Source: Limnomonas spitsbergensis (taxonomy: Eukaryota; Chlorophyta; Chlorophyceae; Chlamydomonadales). Taken from it: 64,000 bases of DNA. The translations under genes and the position numbers were made by a program. Within the stretch, counting starts at the first letter, position 1. The number at the start of each line of letters is the position of its first letter. The notes beneath the pieces were generated by a model that was not told where the DNA came from, made no database searches, and was given only the letters and a program-made list of their open reading frames with translations. Location of the stretch: NCBI GenBank assembly GCA_037349105.1, contig JAYJMM010000117.1:3968001-4032000 (forward strand), given 5' to 3'. Below are positions 34,765 through 48,000 of the stretch, in pieces.

Positions 34765-37700
34765 CTAGAACACGCCCAGCACGTTCTCCACCTTCTCGCG
34801 ACACATTGGGCAGCGGTCCCCGACCTTGATCTTCTTTGAGCAAGGCAGGCACACGCAGCGATGGACCGTCTTCCCGTGCAAGAAGCCTGCCCGGGGAGGC
34901 TCGATCAGGCAGATGACGCAGAAGGCCTCCAACTCCTCAACCTCCCGCTGCCGGGCCTGGGCCCTGGGTCCAAACTGCTCCACAGGGAGCGGCGGCGCGG
35001 ACGGCACTGTTGAGCAGCAGTCAGCGTTGTCCATCGAGAGCGGGTCGTTGAGCAGCTGCATGCCTGAGGGAGCGCCTCCGAGTGAAACCACAGAGGAGCA
35101 TCCCCCAGAGGAGGATACGTAGGTAGAGAGGGACGAGATGGAGCCCCCACCGGATGTTGAGCCGCCGCCAGAGCCCGATCCACATGCAGATCCGGCCGCA
35201 GGGGCCACACGTATAAGCGGCGGATGGCGGACACCCCCCGTGCTCATGGGTCGCTCCGAATTCAGTCTGAAAGCTGGGGGGTGCGGCATGGAGCCCCCTA
35301 GAGTGATGGCCGCTAGCCGGGCCGCAAAGTCCGCATCGCTCTCCCCCGGGAGCGCGGAGGCGCCTTCAAACGTCATGGCACTGCTGCTCCTGCCACCCCC
35401 GGGGCTGGCCGTGTGATGGCGGTCGGAATGCGGTGGCGTTGTGGCGGCCACAGCTGAGATTGCATGGGAGGCGCTGTATGACCTCCTGGTGATGACCCCT
35501 GATTGCATTAGGGAGGGGAGGGGAGCTAGACCGTCCACATCATCAAAACCCTCCTCGCCCGGTGCAGCTGCTGCCTGGGAGGGGGTGATGGGCGTGCCGG
35601 GCCTGCTGCCCATCACCAGATGGACCTGCGAGGTGGGAGCGCTGACGGTGGCAGGCGGCGGCGGCAAGGATCCCACTGGCATCAAGCTGCCCGAGGCGGC
35701 GGCGCGGTCCAGGAAGGGTTTCATGCTGGGTGGGCTGACAGCTGTCGGGTTGAGGCGGCACGTATGCAGTAACAAGGACCAAGACGCCTGTTCACAATGC
35801 AAAGAAAAAGTATTTAATGATACAACGGTTGGGTGTAACGCATGGCACTCGGATATGAAACCACGGCTACTGTCTGATATCATTTATGACGGCGTAACAG
35901 AATATGCTGGTAAGCATTACGAGCTTGTACATGATGTGTGTGCTGTACCTGCGCTTCCCGATTTGTCACCATGATGTGGGGACCACTCCCCCCGCTGTGC
36001 TGCTTGGGAGCTGTAGCCCGGAGGAAAAGGCAGTAGCCCCGTGCGAAGCGCGTGTAGACCTTTCCGGAAGGCTGTGGGAAGGAGGCGTGGAGGCGCTACA
36101 GGGCAGTATATGTGTTGAGGGAGGAGCAGGTTTGTCAGATGAAATTCCAACACCTGGATCGAACACTGTTGCTGTTACAGGGAGGGACAAGGGTGCCATG
36201 CAAGGGCTTTATGAGGTGCCCAGCCATGCATGGACTTTATGAGGTGCCCAGCCATGCATGGGCTTTATGAGGTGCCCAGCCATGCATGGGCTTTATGAGG
36301 TGCCTAGCCATGCAGGGGCTTTATGAGGTGCCTAGCCATGCAGGGGCATTATGAGGTGCCCAGCCATGCATGGGCTTTATGAGGTGCCCAGCCATGCAGG
36401 GGCTTTATGAGGTGCCTAGCCATGCAGGGGCTTTATGAGGTGCCTAGCCATGCAGGGGCTTTATGAGGTGCCTAGCCATGCAGGGGCTTTATGAGGTGCC
36501 TAGCCATGCAGGGGCTTTATGAGGTGCCTAGCCATGCAGGGGCTTTATGAGGTGCCCAGCCATGCAGGGGCTTAATGAGGTGCCTAGCCATGCAGGGGCA
36601 TTATGAGGTGCCCAGCCATGCAGGGGCATTATGAGGTGCCTAGCCATGCAGGGGCATTATGAGGTGCCCAGCCATGCGGGGGCTTTATGAGGTGCCCAGC
36701 CATGCAAGGGCTCTATGAGGTGCCCAGCCATGCATGTACCCAGTCCATGACCATGCACATGAGATCATCCACGAGGTTCACCTCTAGCACATCGTTAGGC
36801 AGGATATTTCCATCCTGCCAGTCATCCAGTACACGTTTCATAACCTGAGCTGTGCTCTTGTCAGGGTGTGACATCCCTTCAGGGGGTCTCACCCCTACCT
36901 CTGACCCCACCCTGAGTCCTCTGCATTGTTCCATCAATTCATTACCAGATATGCATTGAGCGTAGTTAATAGGCAGTGTGTCTGCCTTAAGGCCATGCCC
37001 TGAATCCCCCAACTCCTTCAGTTCAGTCCCCTGGCTGAGTCCCTTATAAGGTTGAGTCTGCAGTAGAACCTCTGCAACTTAGAAAGGGACCAGGATACCC
37101 CCCTGGTGTTCACTAGCATGGTGCTGAAGTAGCTTTGCCCCCTTGCTTCTCATGCAACCAAAGTGGACAGCAGTTGGTTGGAGGGCGGAACTGCCAGATG
37201 GCTCTGAGGTCATGGAGGGGAGCACAAGCATGCATCATAGGCAGCGAGGGTGCTGAGCTTATGGGATGGAGTGATGGACAACAGTTGGTTGGAGGGAGGA
37301 ACTGCCACATGGCTCTGAGGTCATGGAGTGGAACACAAGCATGCATCATGGGTAGCGAGGGTGCTGAGCTTATGGGATGGAGTGATGGACAACAGTTGGT
37401 TGGAGGAGGAACTGCCACATGGCTCTGAGGTCATGTAGGGGAACACAAGCATGCATCATGGGTAGCGAGGGGACCAATATCATGGGTACCTCATGCAATA
37501 ACAACAGGAGTCCAGTCCCGCACCAAGATTGCTTCGCTGTTGCCCACTTGGTACGCGCCGGCCCCGTCCAGCCACAACCTGCACTTGGGTAGCGGGCTGT
37601 CACGGCTGCTGTAAATCCACATCTGCATTCAGACAAGAGAGGATTCAGCAGTGGAATTAAATGATCTGATCAGCAGGTTTGTGAGGGAGGTTTTGTCCCC

Positions 37701-40700
37701 CCCCCCCTCCCCTCCCCACACACCTGCATGCAGACGAGAGATGATGCAGAGGTGGACTAACATGACCGGCCAGCAAGAAAGGGAGGGAGGTCCCAACAGG
37801 TTAAGGCGCTTAGCGCCCAAAGTGCTCAATTTTTGGGCCACACCCGATTGAGGCGCTGAACGCCTGCAAGCACTATATCAGGGGTCCCAGGTTCCACAGC
37901 TGATCAGTTGAAACATATCAAACGGGCTGATCAAAGGTCCTCTGCGCCTCTAGGTGCTCGCTCAAGGGACAAGAAAAACATGGACTGCACAGCTTAGAGT
38001 ATCAGACACATCACTACTAATGTTGCAAGGGAGTCAGGCAGGTTGGTCGCCTGCTACAAAGGCTGTGACAATAATGCCAAGGTCAGCTGGTTGGCTCGTC
38101 TTTTGGAAGGCAGGGGACGCGTGATAGCTCTAGCCCCATGCACGCAGGCACGCAGCTAGTCCTTCCTGATTGAGCCATCCAAGCATCAGGAATCAGATCA
38201 ACATGACTCACCAGGTTGGCCCAGCATTGACAGGCAGGGGGAGGGGGGAGGATATGTGACTGCTTGTCCTGATGGAGCCATCCACTGATCCCAGCACCAG
38301 GAATCCAATCAACATGACATCCCAGGTAAATCCCTTATCCATGCCTGAGCTTCACACAAGAGGGTGGTCAGGTGGGCCTGGCACACAGGTATGGAGACTA
38401 CAGGGGCCTAGCCTTCACGCCGATTAGAGGGTCTGGTTTTTGCATGGTGTGGTTTGGGGGCCTGTCGCTCATACAGGGTGGTTAGGGGGCCTGCCCCTCA
38501 AGTAGAGTGGTTAGGGGGCCTGCCCTTCACACAGGGTGGTCGGGGGGGCAGGTGAGGAGGGATGGAAGCTGCAGCACGCGCCACATACACAACACGGCAG
38601 GCAGTTTTTTTCCGCGTCTCAGGTTTTCTTGGGCTGGGCGGCCAGCCTCCCATTCTGTAAAGTCCAAGCAAAAGCATCACGGCCATGCACACCTGTCTGG
38701 AGAGGGGCTGGTGGACGCCCCTGCTGCCGCTGCTGGGACGGTGAACGCACGAGGAGTGAGGTAGAATGACAACGTACCGCGGCTTGTACGAGTGGGTCAG
38801 GCCACCCAGCTTGCTCCACTGCGGGGCGTGATGGAAATCCAAGTGGGGGTGGTGGTGAGAGGGTATTGTGTCACCGCCAGTGTTCTTATTATTACACATC
38901 ACGCCGCTTTGGGGGGGGCGGATGGGTGGGCTGGGCCGATGGGGGCTGAACCATGGTGGCTCATGCAACGTGGCGGGGAGCTGCATCAGGCCCCCTTGGC
39001 CGCCGGCTGGGACGTTGCTAAAATGTAGCCCCAAGGGCTCTGGAACACACACAAGCGTCTGCACACGTCAAGAATTGGTTTGGAGTAAAGCAGGTCTGAT
39101 AATTAGGATTTACCTCGGGGATCTTGCAAGGAAGGGCGTGAGCACAGAGCGTGTCAACATTTGCCTGGAATGGCATATGTACCATCATGGTTTGCTGAAA
39201 CCTAGGATCTGCAGGCCTTACTCAAACTGCCTGATATCAAGATCTTCGGATAAAGCAAGTCGCTCTGCTCATCCCATCCATCATAGCAGGCCATGTGATG
39301 TTGATGAACTTGACACCCTATGAAGTGCACATGACTCTGCTCAGCATACGGTATAGTACCTGCACGTCGACCGCGCCGGCAAACAAAGCTTCCTGCTGAA
39401 GGCGTCTGACAACTTTGGAGGCTCCTGCCAGCACAGCCAGCTCCATGGCCGTCATCCCCTTGGCATTGGTTTCAAACGGATTGCCTCCATCTGTAGGGTC
39501 AACACAGGGCAGGGTGGAGGGCAGCAGTCAGGATCTGCAGCCAAGCTTATCAGCTGTCAAGCCTGTGGATGACAAATCAAGGATCATGGATTTTCGATGC
39601 ATCAAAGATTTTTGAATGGATCATGGATTTTAGGATGTACCGGTGCCATGGGTTTTCAAAACATTGTGGAATTTCGATGCATCGAGTTGCGGTATTTTCA
39701 ATGGATCATGGACTTTTAATCGATCTCAAACCTGATGAGTTTGGAAACAGAGGTGGACACACTTTGTGATGTATGCATGTTTAGGGTGCTGAGTAGGGCA
39801 GGTTGCTGGGGAGGCAGGCCCGGAAGGTGACCTGTTCATGGCCCTGAAGATTACCCACAGCCCTTGCATTGAGGCATCACGGCGCCATGAGCATCAGCAT
39901 CAGGAATGCAGTCTGAATGCAAGGTCGACGCCTGCCGGTATTATTGGATGCTCACATCGGAGGAGGAGGTCCACCAGAGTCAGGTTCTTGCGAGCAGCAG
40001 CCTCGTGGAGTGCAGTGCCAGCCTGTGGTTGAGGCAAGAGGAGAAGGAAGGAGTTGGAGAAGGAGGAGGAGGCTGATTTGATCAGTGGAAAAAGGAGGGA
40101 GGAGGTGGAAAGATAGGGAGGTTTGGGCAGCGGAGGAGGGAGAAGGTGGAGGTGGCAGGTTCGAACAGGGTAGGAGACAAGGGTGTTCGAGCCTGGAACC
40201 GGAAATACGCGTGGGTGGCCAGAGGACAGAGGGGAAGAGATTCATCGTATATTGCCATTTTGGGTGGACGACTTGGTGCTGTAAATCTCTGATGTTTGGA
40301 GATCCCATAGTTTGTCATAAACTGTCATGATGCACTACCGCAGTTCCGACAGACCCTGTTCATACCCTGACATGACATTCATGATCTCCGACATTCCCAG
40401 TCATGTAGCTCACCTTCGTGGTCGCGTGCACATTTGCACCGTTCTCAAGCAGCTGCGGCAGGGGCAGCAGCAGAAGGCGGCCAGGTGGAGTTGCTGGCAT
40501 GTGATGCTATGTGTACGGCAAGGCGAAGGAAATGCAAGGGCAGCTTGGAAGCTGGCAGTGAGGCATGAGCCGCTGACTGAGGCTGCCTTGTGGGTGACAT
40601 TTTCCTCTACTGACAGGAAAGTGTTCCATTCAAGGACAGACTTCTACTTTCAGGGTACCATACACGTGCTCTCTTTGCCTTCAAACATGTCAGAAATAGT

Positions 40701-41769
40701 GTTTGAGGGTTTGTTCCTTTTATAACATTCTGAATCCTCACAGACTACACTCACCAGATCCACAAGGCTGCAGTGTCCCTTGATGACCGAGGTGATGAGG
40801 CAGGTGCGGCCCTCCTGGGATTGGGCATATGGGAGGAGAAGGCTTCGGAGGGATGATTTGATTGGCAGGACTCTTGCCCTGACTTAGACAGATGCGATCC
40901 AAGGCAAGGGTATGCACGGACTGAAGGAACAGCCGGGGCGGCTGTTGGGCAATAGGAGGGAGGGGTATCCCAATTGCACCAGACTGTTAGGGCTGTCCTT
41001 GTCAGCAATATTGTCTCCTGCTCCAAGAGGATGGATTGAGGGGGATCAGCATTTGCACGTGCTCTTTAGGGTGACATCAGGAAAGGATGAGCTGTTCCGG
41101 GATTCAAATCTGTCATGGTTATCAGCTGTAATCCTGGTGTCATGACAGATCAACTGGGGGTTGCATGCTCTTTCTTTTGCTTGGCCTTGGACTGCATGTT
41201 GGCTAAGCGGACGTTGTGCATACACACACATTTTTATAATACGGTACGAGGATGCATGTTACACCTGGACATACAGCAATGCAGTTAAGCGAGGCTGGAG
41301 GGGGGGAGAGTCGTGAGTATTGGCTTTTCGTATGCGTGCTGCATCCTGAGGCGAGACCTAAGCTACTGTGCCCTATTGAGCTGTGTAGTATACCGTAATT
41401 GCCTCCTCATCGTCAGGGTTGATGCCTAAATGAGGAGACAGAGGCGCCATATCTCTCTTTGGCCCTAGGGTCCCCTGCAGCTCCTTTGCCCTTACCTTGT
41501 CTTTAGATTGAATCAGCAGCGTAGCTCGGTCTTCAGCAGACAGCCTTTCTAGCGCCTCCTGGGTGGGAAGCCGCAAGTGCAGTGCGGTACGTTTTTTATA
41601 ACTTACATTGCATGTCAGGGTGGAAGGTAGCGACGGAGGAAGGTGGCAGTTATCATCTATGACGTGCGAGAGGAGGGCGCACCTTGATTTTCGAGAAGCG
41701 ATTATTGCTGCAGGCAGCAAGAAACACGGAAGGGTCGGGAACAGCAGGAGCTGTGACGGTATTCCCCAT
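34765..41769 (-). CDS. Ankyrin-repeat, PH-like, MDM2-type RING ubiquitin ligase candidate
   Basis: Twelve exons on the minus strand: 41769-41683, 41558-41496, 40814-40755, 40452-40414, 40022-39956, 39490-39360, 38818-38751, 38654-38589, 37608-37524, 36844-36740, 36071-35949, 35787-34765; about 638 residues. MGNTVTA at the start is a possible N-myristoylation site. Residues about 50-145 hold three ankyrin repeats (EGRTCLITSVIKGHCSLVDL; AGTALHEAAARKNLTLVDLL; GMTAMELAVLAGASKVVRRL). Next is a PH-like stretch starting WSKLGGLTHSYKPRYVV and ending NREAQASWSLLLHTC. A Ser/Gly/Pro-rich linker leads to a C-terminal RING: C588, C591, H602, H607, C611, C614, C624, C627, including HGKTVH and CPMCRE, with an aromatic C-terminus (LGVF). 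Ankyrin-RING proteins such as the plant XBAT ligases are membrane-linked E3 enzymes; this RING is instead spaced like MDM2. Exons 7-10 are the least certain. The gene is divergent from the membrane-anchored coiled-coil gene. Confidence 0.75.
36198..36738 (-). repeat. 28-bp tandem array at the ankyrin-RING intron 10 donor
   Basis: About 19 copies of the unit GAGGTGCCCAGCCATGCATG plus GGCTTTAT (plus-strand reading), with CCCAGCC/CCTAGCC and ATGCATGG/ATGCAGGG variants. On the gene's own strand the array starts about 3 bp after the donor (TGG|GTACATGCATGG). Confidence 0.95.
37164..37470 (-). repeat. 111-bp tandem repeat in ankyrin-RING intron 9
   Basis: Nearly three copies start at about 37164, 37275 and 37386, each with ACAGTTGGTTGGAGG (CAG or CAA at its start), GCATGCATCAT and CTTATGGGATGGAGTGATGG. 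On the coding strand it begins about 55 bp from the donor. Confidence 0.9.
38941..39030 (-). repeat. Dispersed element family 2, copy in ankyrin-RING intron 6
   Basis: Minus strand: TTAGCAACGTCCCAGCC, GGCGGCCAAGGGGGCCTG and ATGCAGC, matching the 57741 copy (CAGCTACGTCCCAGCC). Confidence 0.5.
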
Positions 41770-42040
41770 CGCTTTGATGTTGGCTGACTCCTGACTGCCT
41801 AATCTGGCTGTAATGTATTGGCCCCCTGTTTTCTGTCAAATACGCTCTGGAACACGTTTCAGTTGTAGGAATCGTCTAACTTTCTGGACCCGACTTTTTT
41901 TCCAGCTCTCATTTTCCTGAGTTCACACTTCGGGTTTTGAATCTGGGTTTTTGACAAGGTGGAGTCCGAGGCGGGTGCGAGGGTGGTGACAAGTGAGATA
42001 CCGTTTTCCCGTCACATTCTCGTACTTGCATCCCCTCAAA
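41770..42040. promoter_or_regulatory. Bidirectional promoter, ankyrin-RING / membrane-anchored coiled-coil gene
   Basis: The two start codons are 271 bp apart on opposite strands, so transcription of both genes must start within or close to this short interval. No TATA-like or CCAAT box could be assigned with confidence. Confidence 0.4.
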
Positions 42041-45000
42041 ATGCTTGCTAAAGCTAATGGACAGATGTCTATCTGCCGAACGGTGTCTCGGCCTGTGCAC
42101 TTGACTCGCGCAAAGCGGACCTATGTCATCTCGCATGCCTCTCAATTTTCTTTCAGCACCATATCCTCGACCTTACTGGTTTTTCCACAGCGTGTCGCTG
42201 AGGTGAGAAAGACTATTAGGAAGCGCGTGTGTGTTTTATTTCGTAAATCAAATCTGGACGACGTTGATCTTGGTACGCAGGCAATTTACGCCCAGCCTAT
42301 TACAACCATCGCCGATGGGGGACTGGATTTTAATCCCCTGGGTGCCTTCAGTGTCGTTGCTGGAGCTGCTGCAGCCTTCCTAGGCTATCAGCTCAAGCAG
42401 CAGGTAAAGAAACAGCTCACGTTTCTGTTAGTCCCTCCTTGACCACGATGCGCCATGCGCACTTTTCGAAAACCTGACCTTGTCGCTGGATATCTGACCC
42501 CAGATGGATCGCGGCGAGGAGGTTAAGGCGCAAGTGCAGCTCGCTACTTCAGCACGTGCGGCAGCTGAAGCTAATGTAAAAGCTTTGCAAGCCGAGCTTG
42601 CTGACCTGAAAAAGGCAGCCTCCAACGTCAAGGCTGCCCCTGCACAGAAAGGAAAGGTAAAAGTCTTGAATCTGCAAGATCTAGATACAGTATGGGATCG
42701 TCATGCATGTCAGGGCCATGCAAATTAGATAGGGCAGGTCTAAAATCTTGACCCTCAGATGCTCAATGAACTGCTAGCCATGCTCATGTCCCATTTGTTT
42801 ACCTTGGCAGGAGGTCGTAATTGTTGACAAGACAGCAGCGTTGGCGAAAGCCCAGCAGCAGGCCTCTGAGCTGCAGAGCAAGCTCAAGGATGCGGAGCAG
42901 CAGCTCACCACCGCCAAGACTGAAATGGCAAGCATTAAGAACCGAGTGACAGAGCTGGAAGCTGAGGTGAGCTCAGTTTGGATCAGTATGGAAGTTTATC
43001 CAAGGAATAGCTTTTTGCCCCTGGCCTTTGATGCACGTACATGATCCTAATTTTGCTCTCAATCTTTCCTGGATGCATGGATCTGTTGGCACAAACTTGT
43101 TTGAGTTTCTTTAAATATGGAGGTCATTGTTTCCCCCCCTAATTTTACCACCTCTACCAGGTGACAAGCCTGCCAGCTCAGCTGATGTCTGTCACAACAG
43201 AGCTTGTGAAGTTGAGGGGTGCAGCCGCTGCCTTGGCTAGGGACAAGGCTGAGATGGAGAAGGCGATGGAGACATCCAAGGTGTGGCTAATGGATGACTC
43301 CGACAGGGGTACTTGGTAGAAAAATGCTAACAATTCAAGCAATATCTCCCATTCATTTTTAATGGCTATCCAGTATCTGTTTGTTTTTCTTGTATGAGTG
43401 TTTGTCAGGGAAAAGGTCCTTCAGCAACCTGGCTCCTGTCGGCTATGAGCTGTATGGGTGCCTTTTAAATGCATGTCTGTGCCCTCTTTTGCAGCCCATT
43501 GTCAGTGGGGTGGACCTGCCTCACCCAAACACATGCACAAACACACAAACACCCCTCCTTCTACCAGATCATGCTTGCCTCAGCACTGAGGGAGCAGGAG
43601 TCAAGTGAGCGCAGTGCCATGAAGACTCGCTTGGAGTTTGGCTCTGCACGCAGCAAGGCTGCCCGTCTGGAGGTGAGAGAATCACTGGGGAAATGTATAC
43701 ACGCGCATGCTTTATGGGGCTAAATCAATGCCCCTAGAGTCTGAGCTTGAATGATTTGAAGTCACCAATATAGCCCATAGGCCCAGTATCGCGAACGTAT
43801 GCCTTCAGCGTGCAAACGGCCGCTCCCGTAATTTGGAACGGTCCAGAGGTCTCAGAGTGACGCGCTGTCCTGAAGCCATGTCGTAAATAAATTGCTGCAT
43901 CCTGTTGAATCGTGCGAGTCACGAGGAAGCAGCAGGGGCCGAGACTGTTTCCGTGCTGTTACCATCCCCTATATACATCCTGACGCAATATGGTCATGAT
44001 CCACCTCCAGGAAGAGCTCAAGGAGGTAAACCAGCAGATTGCACAGATGAAGGCTGAGGTGGACGCGGCTACTGCGATGTCTGCTGGCCTCAAACAGGAC
44101 CGCACCTCACTGGAGGCACATCTTGCCCAGGCCTCAGCCAAGGAGCAACAATTACAGGACGAGCTCCAGCAGGCTAAGACACAGGTAGGCAGGGCTTTGT
44201 TTGATATCAAGCATTTCAAATCTGGATCTGTACTCCCATCCTCCAGGGTCTACCTAGTCTTAGTTCCTGGATGGGCCGCTCACCCACAGATAGCAATCTG
44301 CAATGATTTATCTTGTTGTTGACTGTCTTTCAATTGGAGCTCAATGCTTTGTCTTTCAATATGGAGTTCAATCCTGGATGAGCCGCTCACCCACACATGG
44401 CAACCTGCTATGCTTTGTCTAATCATTCACTGTCTTTAAATACGGTCGTGCCACTCCTTGCACTTGAGGCCCTCACCCTGACATGCAATCATCCACTTGC
44501 ATCCGTCACTTCATTAACTTTGTGTTGATTCAAATATTCCGACTTCGTTCTCTGCTGGTCGTGCAGAGAACAAATTTTTAGTTTAAGGGATTTGGATGTT
44601 AGTGTGTAACTGTTTCCACTGGTCTCTGTTATATTTCCTCCTGCAACCCTGCAAAAATGCCCGGATCTGCTTCTGGTAGCACAGGACAGTCACAGGACCT
44701 GAGATATTATGTCATCATCCAAAAGATATTTTGATTCGGCTTTGTTTCAGCTACATCCCGCCTGTAGCCAAGGCGTCCTTGTCAAGCAAGTACTGTTGCC
44801 TGGTCTGCCACTCTGCCGGCTGTAGGCCAGTCATAGTACGGAAACAAATTGCCCAGTGTTGGCTTTTGGCAGCCACTTCAGCTGGGATGGTGAAGAAGGA
44901 AACATCATGGCTTTGCGCTGCCTCGACAGGTTGCTGAGGCTGATGCCTCCATGAGGCGCTTGGACGCTGAGCTGACTGCTTCAGCCAAGAGGACCACCGA

Positions 45001-48000
45001 GATTGAGGCCGCTGCCTCCAGGACGGCCAGCGAGCTGCGGGCGGCTGCGGCCAAGCAGGTCAAGGAGGTGCAGGCTGACTGGGCTGGCAAGGTTTCAGAG
45101 CTAGAGACGGCTGCTGCCCAGAGGTACTCAGCCCTGGAAGCGTCCTTGGAGAAAACGGTTTCAGAAATGGAGGCCAGATCTGCCCAACGGGTGTCAGAGG
45201 CTGAGAGTGCTGCGGCCAGCAAGGTTGCGGCGCTTGAGACTGCCTGGTCCAAGAAGGTCGAGGCTGCAAGCAAGCAGGTTGCCGAGTTGGAGGACGCATA
45301 TGCTGTCCTCTCTGCCAAGGCGCAGGAGGCAGAGACGCAGGCAGACAGGCAGGCAGCGCACCTGGACCAGATTGAGGTAAAGGAGGGAGGGAGCGCGCAA
45401 GGTGCTGTGTGGGTACCAATTGTTTTTCCCCCTGGCAGTTTTAGGTTGCGCCTAAGGATTAGCCAATGCTCTCTGCACCGGGGTTTGTGTTCCCACTGGG
45501 CGCATGACATGACGGCAACTACATGACGAGAATGCCCGTTGTTGCTGACCTGATGTAAGCGATTTGGCGCAATACGCACTGAAGGTGTTCCTGGGAAGCT
45601 GTGAGTAGGACCTCAGTGGTTCAGAGACATGACGTATGGGATGGGACGAAGCACTCACCCCGAACCTTCCGTCCCTGCCTCTCTCATGGACTGACCGCCT
45701 CCCTGATGCTCCCTTGCATGACCAGGGCGAGGCCGAGGCGACGCGCCGGGATAAATTTGCCGCCGAGGATGCACTCAGACAGATCAAGGAGACGTATGGT
45801 AAATTAGAGGTCACGGCCAATGTGCTGAAGGTAAGATAAATCCAAACTTCCAATGCTCATGTGCCATTCCAGAGCTTCGAGTGATCCTTGTCCGTTATGC
45901 TGTATTAACGGTTTGTGAAAGGACCTCGTGTCATTGTCCCGTTGACCTGTCCAAGGTTGATTTAGTCATGGAAGTTTGTTGGTCTCGCTTGGAAGCTGTT
46001 GAAATCCTTTGTTGTAATCAAGCGGGAGGACAGTTGGCACACATGATGAGTCGCTTGTCCAGGTACATGCCAGTATTGGTGGGTTAACATTTGTAGCTGC
46101 AGGAGGGAGATTAGATGATGGGCCTGTGCTTCGTTACTGTCCTTTCTTCCCATCTCGTAGCCTGCTTGAATTACTGCTCTGTCTGTCCATGCTGCTGGCT
46201 TGCCGGCTTGTCTCCAACCCTTGCCCCACACTGTTGTCTGCAGACCACCCAAGAGGCCACTGCACGCGAGCTGATCCTACAACAGACTGCGCTCCGCGAG
46301 GCCACCAGTGCGTTAGACAAGCAGCGCGAGAAGGCCGCGAACTACAGGCAGGAGAGCGAGAAGCTGTCGCAGGACCTGTATCAGGCCCAGGTGCGGGAAG
46401 GGAGTGAACTGGGGTGGGCCGAGCTCCGGATCTCCCTAGGGTAGGATGGCCAGCTGGGGCCAACAACCTGGCTGGAGCAGGGTGCAGGGGTTCATACGCC
46501 TGTGCTGTGCTCAGTGCCCACTAGATCACCCTCCAAGAGCAGCTGGGCAGCCACTGCTGGTTCATTTGGGAATTTAAAGCAGGACTGGCCCTAAGAGCAG
46601 GGCATGCTGCATCAGAACCCCTCCGTTGCAGGCCTGGACGTATTTGAAATGAATGTGGAAGTGCTTAAAGAATGATGCTGGTGTACCGTATTGGGCTGTA
46701 CCTGCTGGTTGGCTTTTGCTGGGGTAGAAAGCAACATTGCTGTCTGTCAATAGTTGGAATGGCTGAGAGGGCGTATACGCAGCGTCTCATGCAAAATTGC
46801 GGACCCTCCCTTACGAGTACTCACGATGCTGCAATATGTTTCCCGGCCCGGTCCTGATGACCCTCCCATCCTATGACCTGCACAGGCTGAGATCAATGAG
46901 CGACAGCAGCAGGTTTCCCACCTTGAAAAGGAGCTGTCTTTGGCGCAGGTGAGGGGGGCAGGCCTTGGGGTAGTTGGCTGAATATAAGGGATTATGCTAG
47001 TGACATCAAGGGGAGCTGAATGACTTCAGGGCAGCTGTCCTGTAGCAAGAGGGGTGATGGCAGGTGCAATGGGAGCAGGGATTACCCAAGTTACATCAAG
47101 CCCGGAGGTGTTTACACTTGCATGTATTATACGTTTCCCAGCTATTCTTGGAGAGTGACAGATCGATTGCTGCTTCCATGGCATAGGGCTAAGGCAATAG
47201 GCGGTACCCTGATGTAAGGCGGTATTAAAATGTCTGCGAGTCAGGACCTCCGGGCTAGGCATGTGTGTTTCGATTATTTTTATGATGCAGATGAGGAGAA
47301 GACTGAAATAATCCGGAAATGATATAGAAACTGAACTGAAAGCGCCCCTCCTGCACCCTTTCAGTCCGATGGGAAGCGTGCGTCCAGCCTCGAGAAGCAG
47401 CTGTCCGAAGCCTCCAACCGTAATCAGGAGCTTGAGAGAGCGCTCAGCCTGGCCACTGCCAGACTGGACAGCAAGGTAGCGCCTGCGGAGCCTGTCTATC
47501 AGGAGGTGAGAAGATGAAGGGGTGGACAACAGGTAGGGGACCCTGGCCACAGCAGGCCATGGCTTCTGCAGCTCACATGGCTCACAATTATTTGAGGGCT
47601 ACAGAGTCAGGTAGGCTGTGCGTCTGATTTGCTGGTGACACCAAGTTGGTTGGTCATAGGGACCCCTGTGTGCTTCATCACACCTGCTGCTTGAATGTGT
47701 GCCCTGGCGAAAGGCAAGCTCCGTGTCGTTCAGTCCATAGCCTGGCCCTGACTTTTGCTCCTTGCTCACATCCCTGCTTCTAGGTGGAGCCCTCGGCTCA
47801 AGCAACCTCCGCTGCTGTTGACATGATGAAGGCTGTGGCAAATGACACTGCGTCGCCGGTAAAGGCACCTAAGAAGGTCGGCAAGCGCAGCACCACTGAT
47901 GGGGTGTCCGTCGCAGCACGCAGTGCAGCATCGCGAAGCCCCGTTGCGGCGAGGAACAAGGCTGACGCTGACGGCACTGAGGACGCAGCGCCTGCCAAGG

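Noticed and set aside
38498..39064. Single 188-residue minus-strand gene
   Set aside because: Only parts of it (38818-38751 and 38654-38589) fit as exons of the ankyrin-RING gene; the rest is intron, including a family 2 repeat copy.
45085..45100. Rubisco-binding motif ([DN]W[RK]xx[LIVA]) in the membrane-anchored coiled-coil protein
   Set aside because: The candidate DWAGKV has alanine at the required basic position; no better match was seen in either coiled-coil paralogue.
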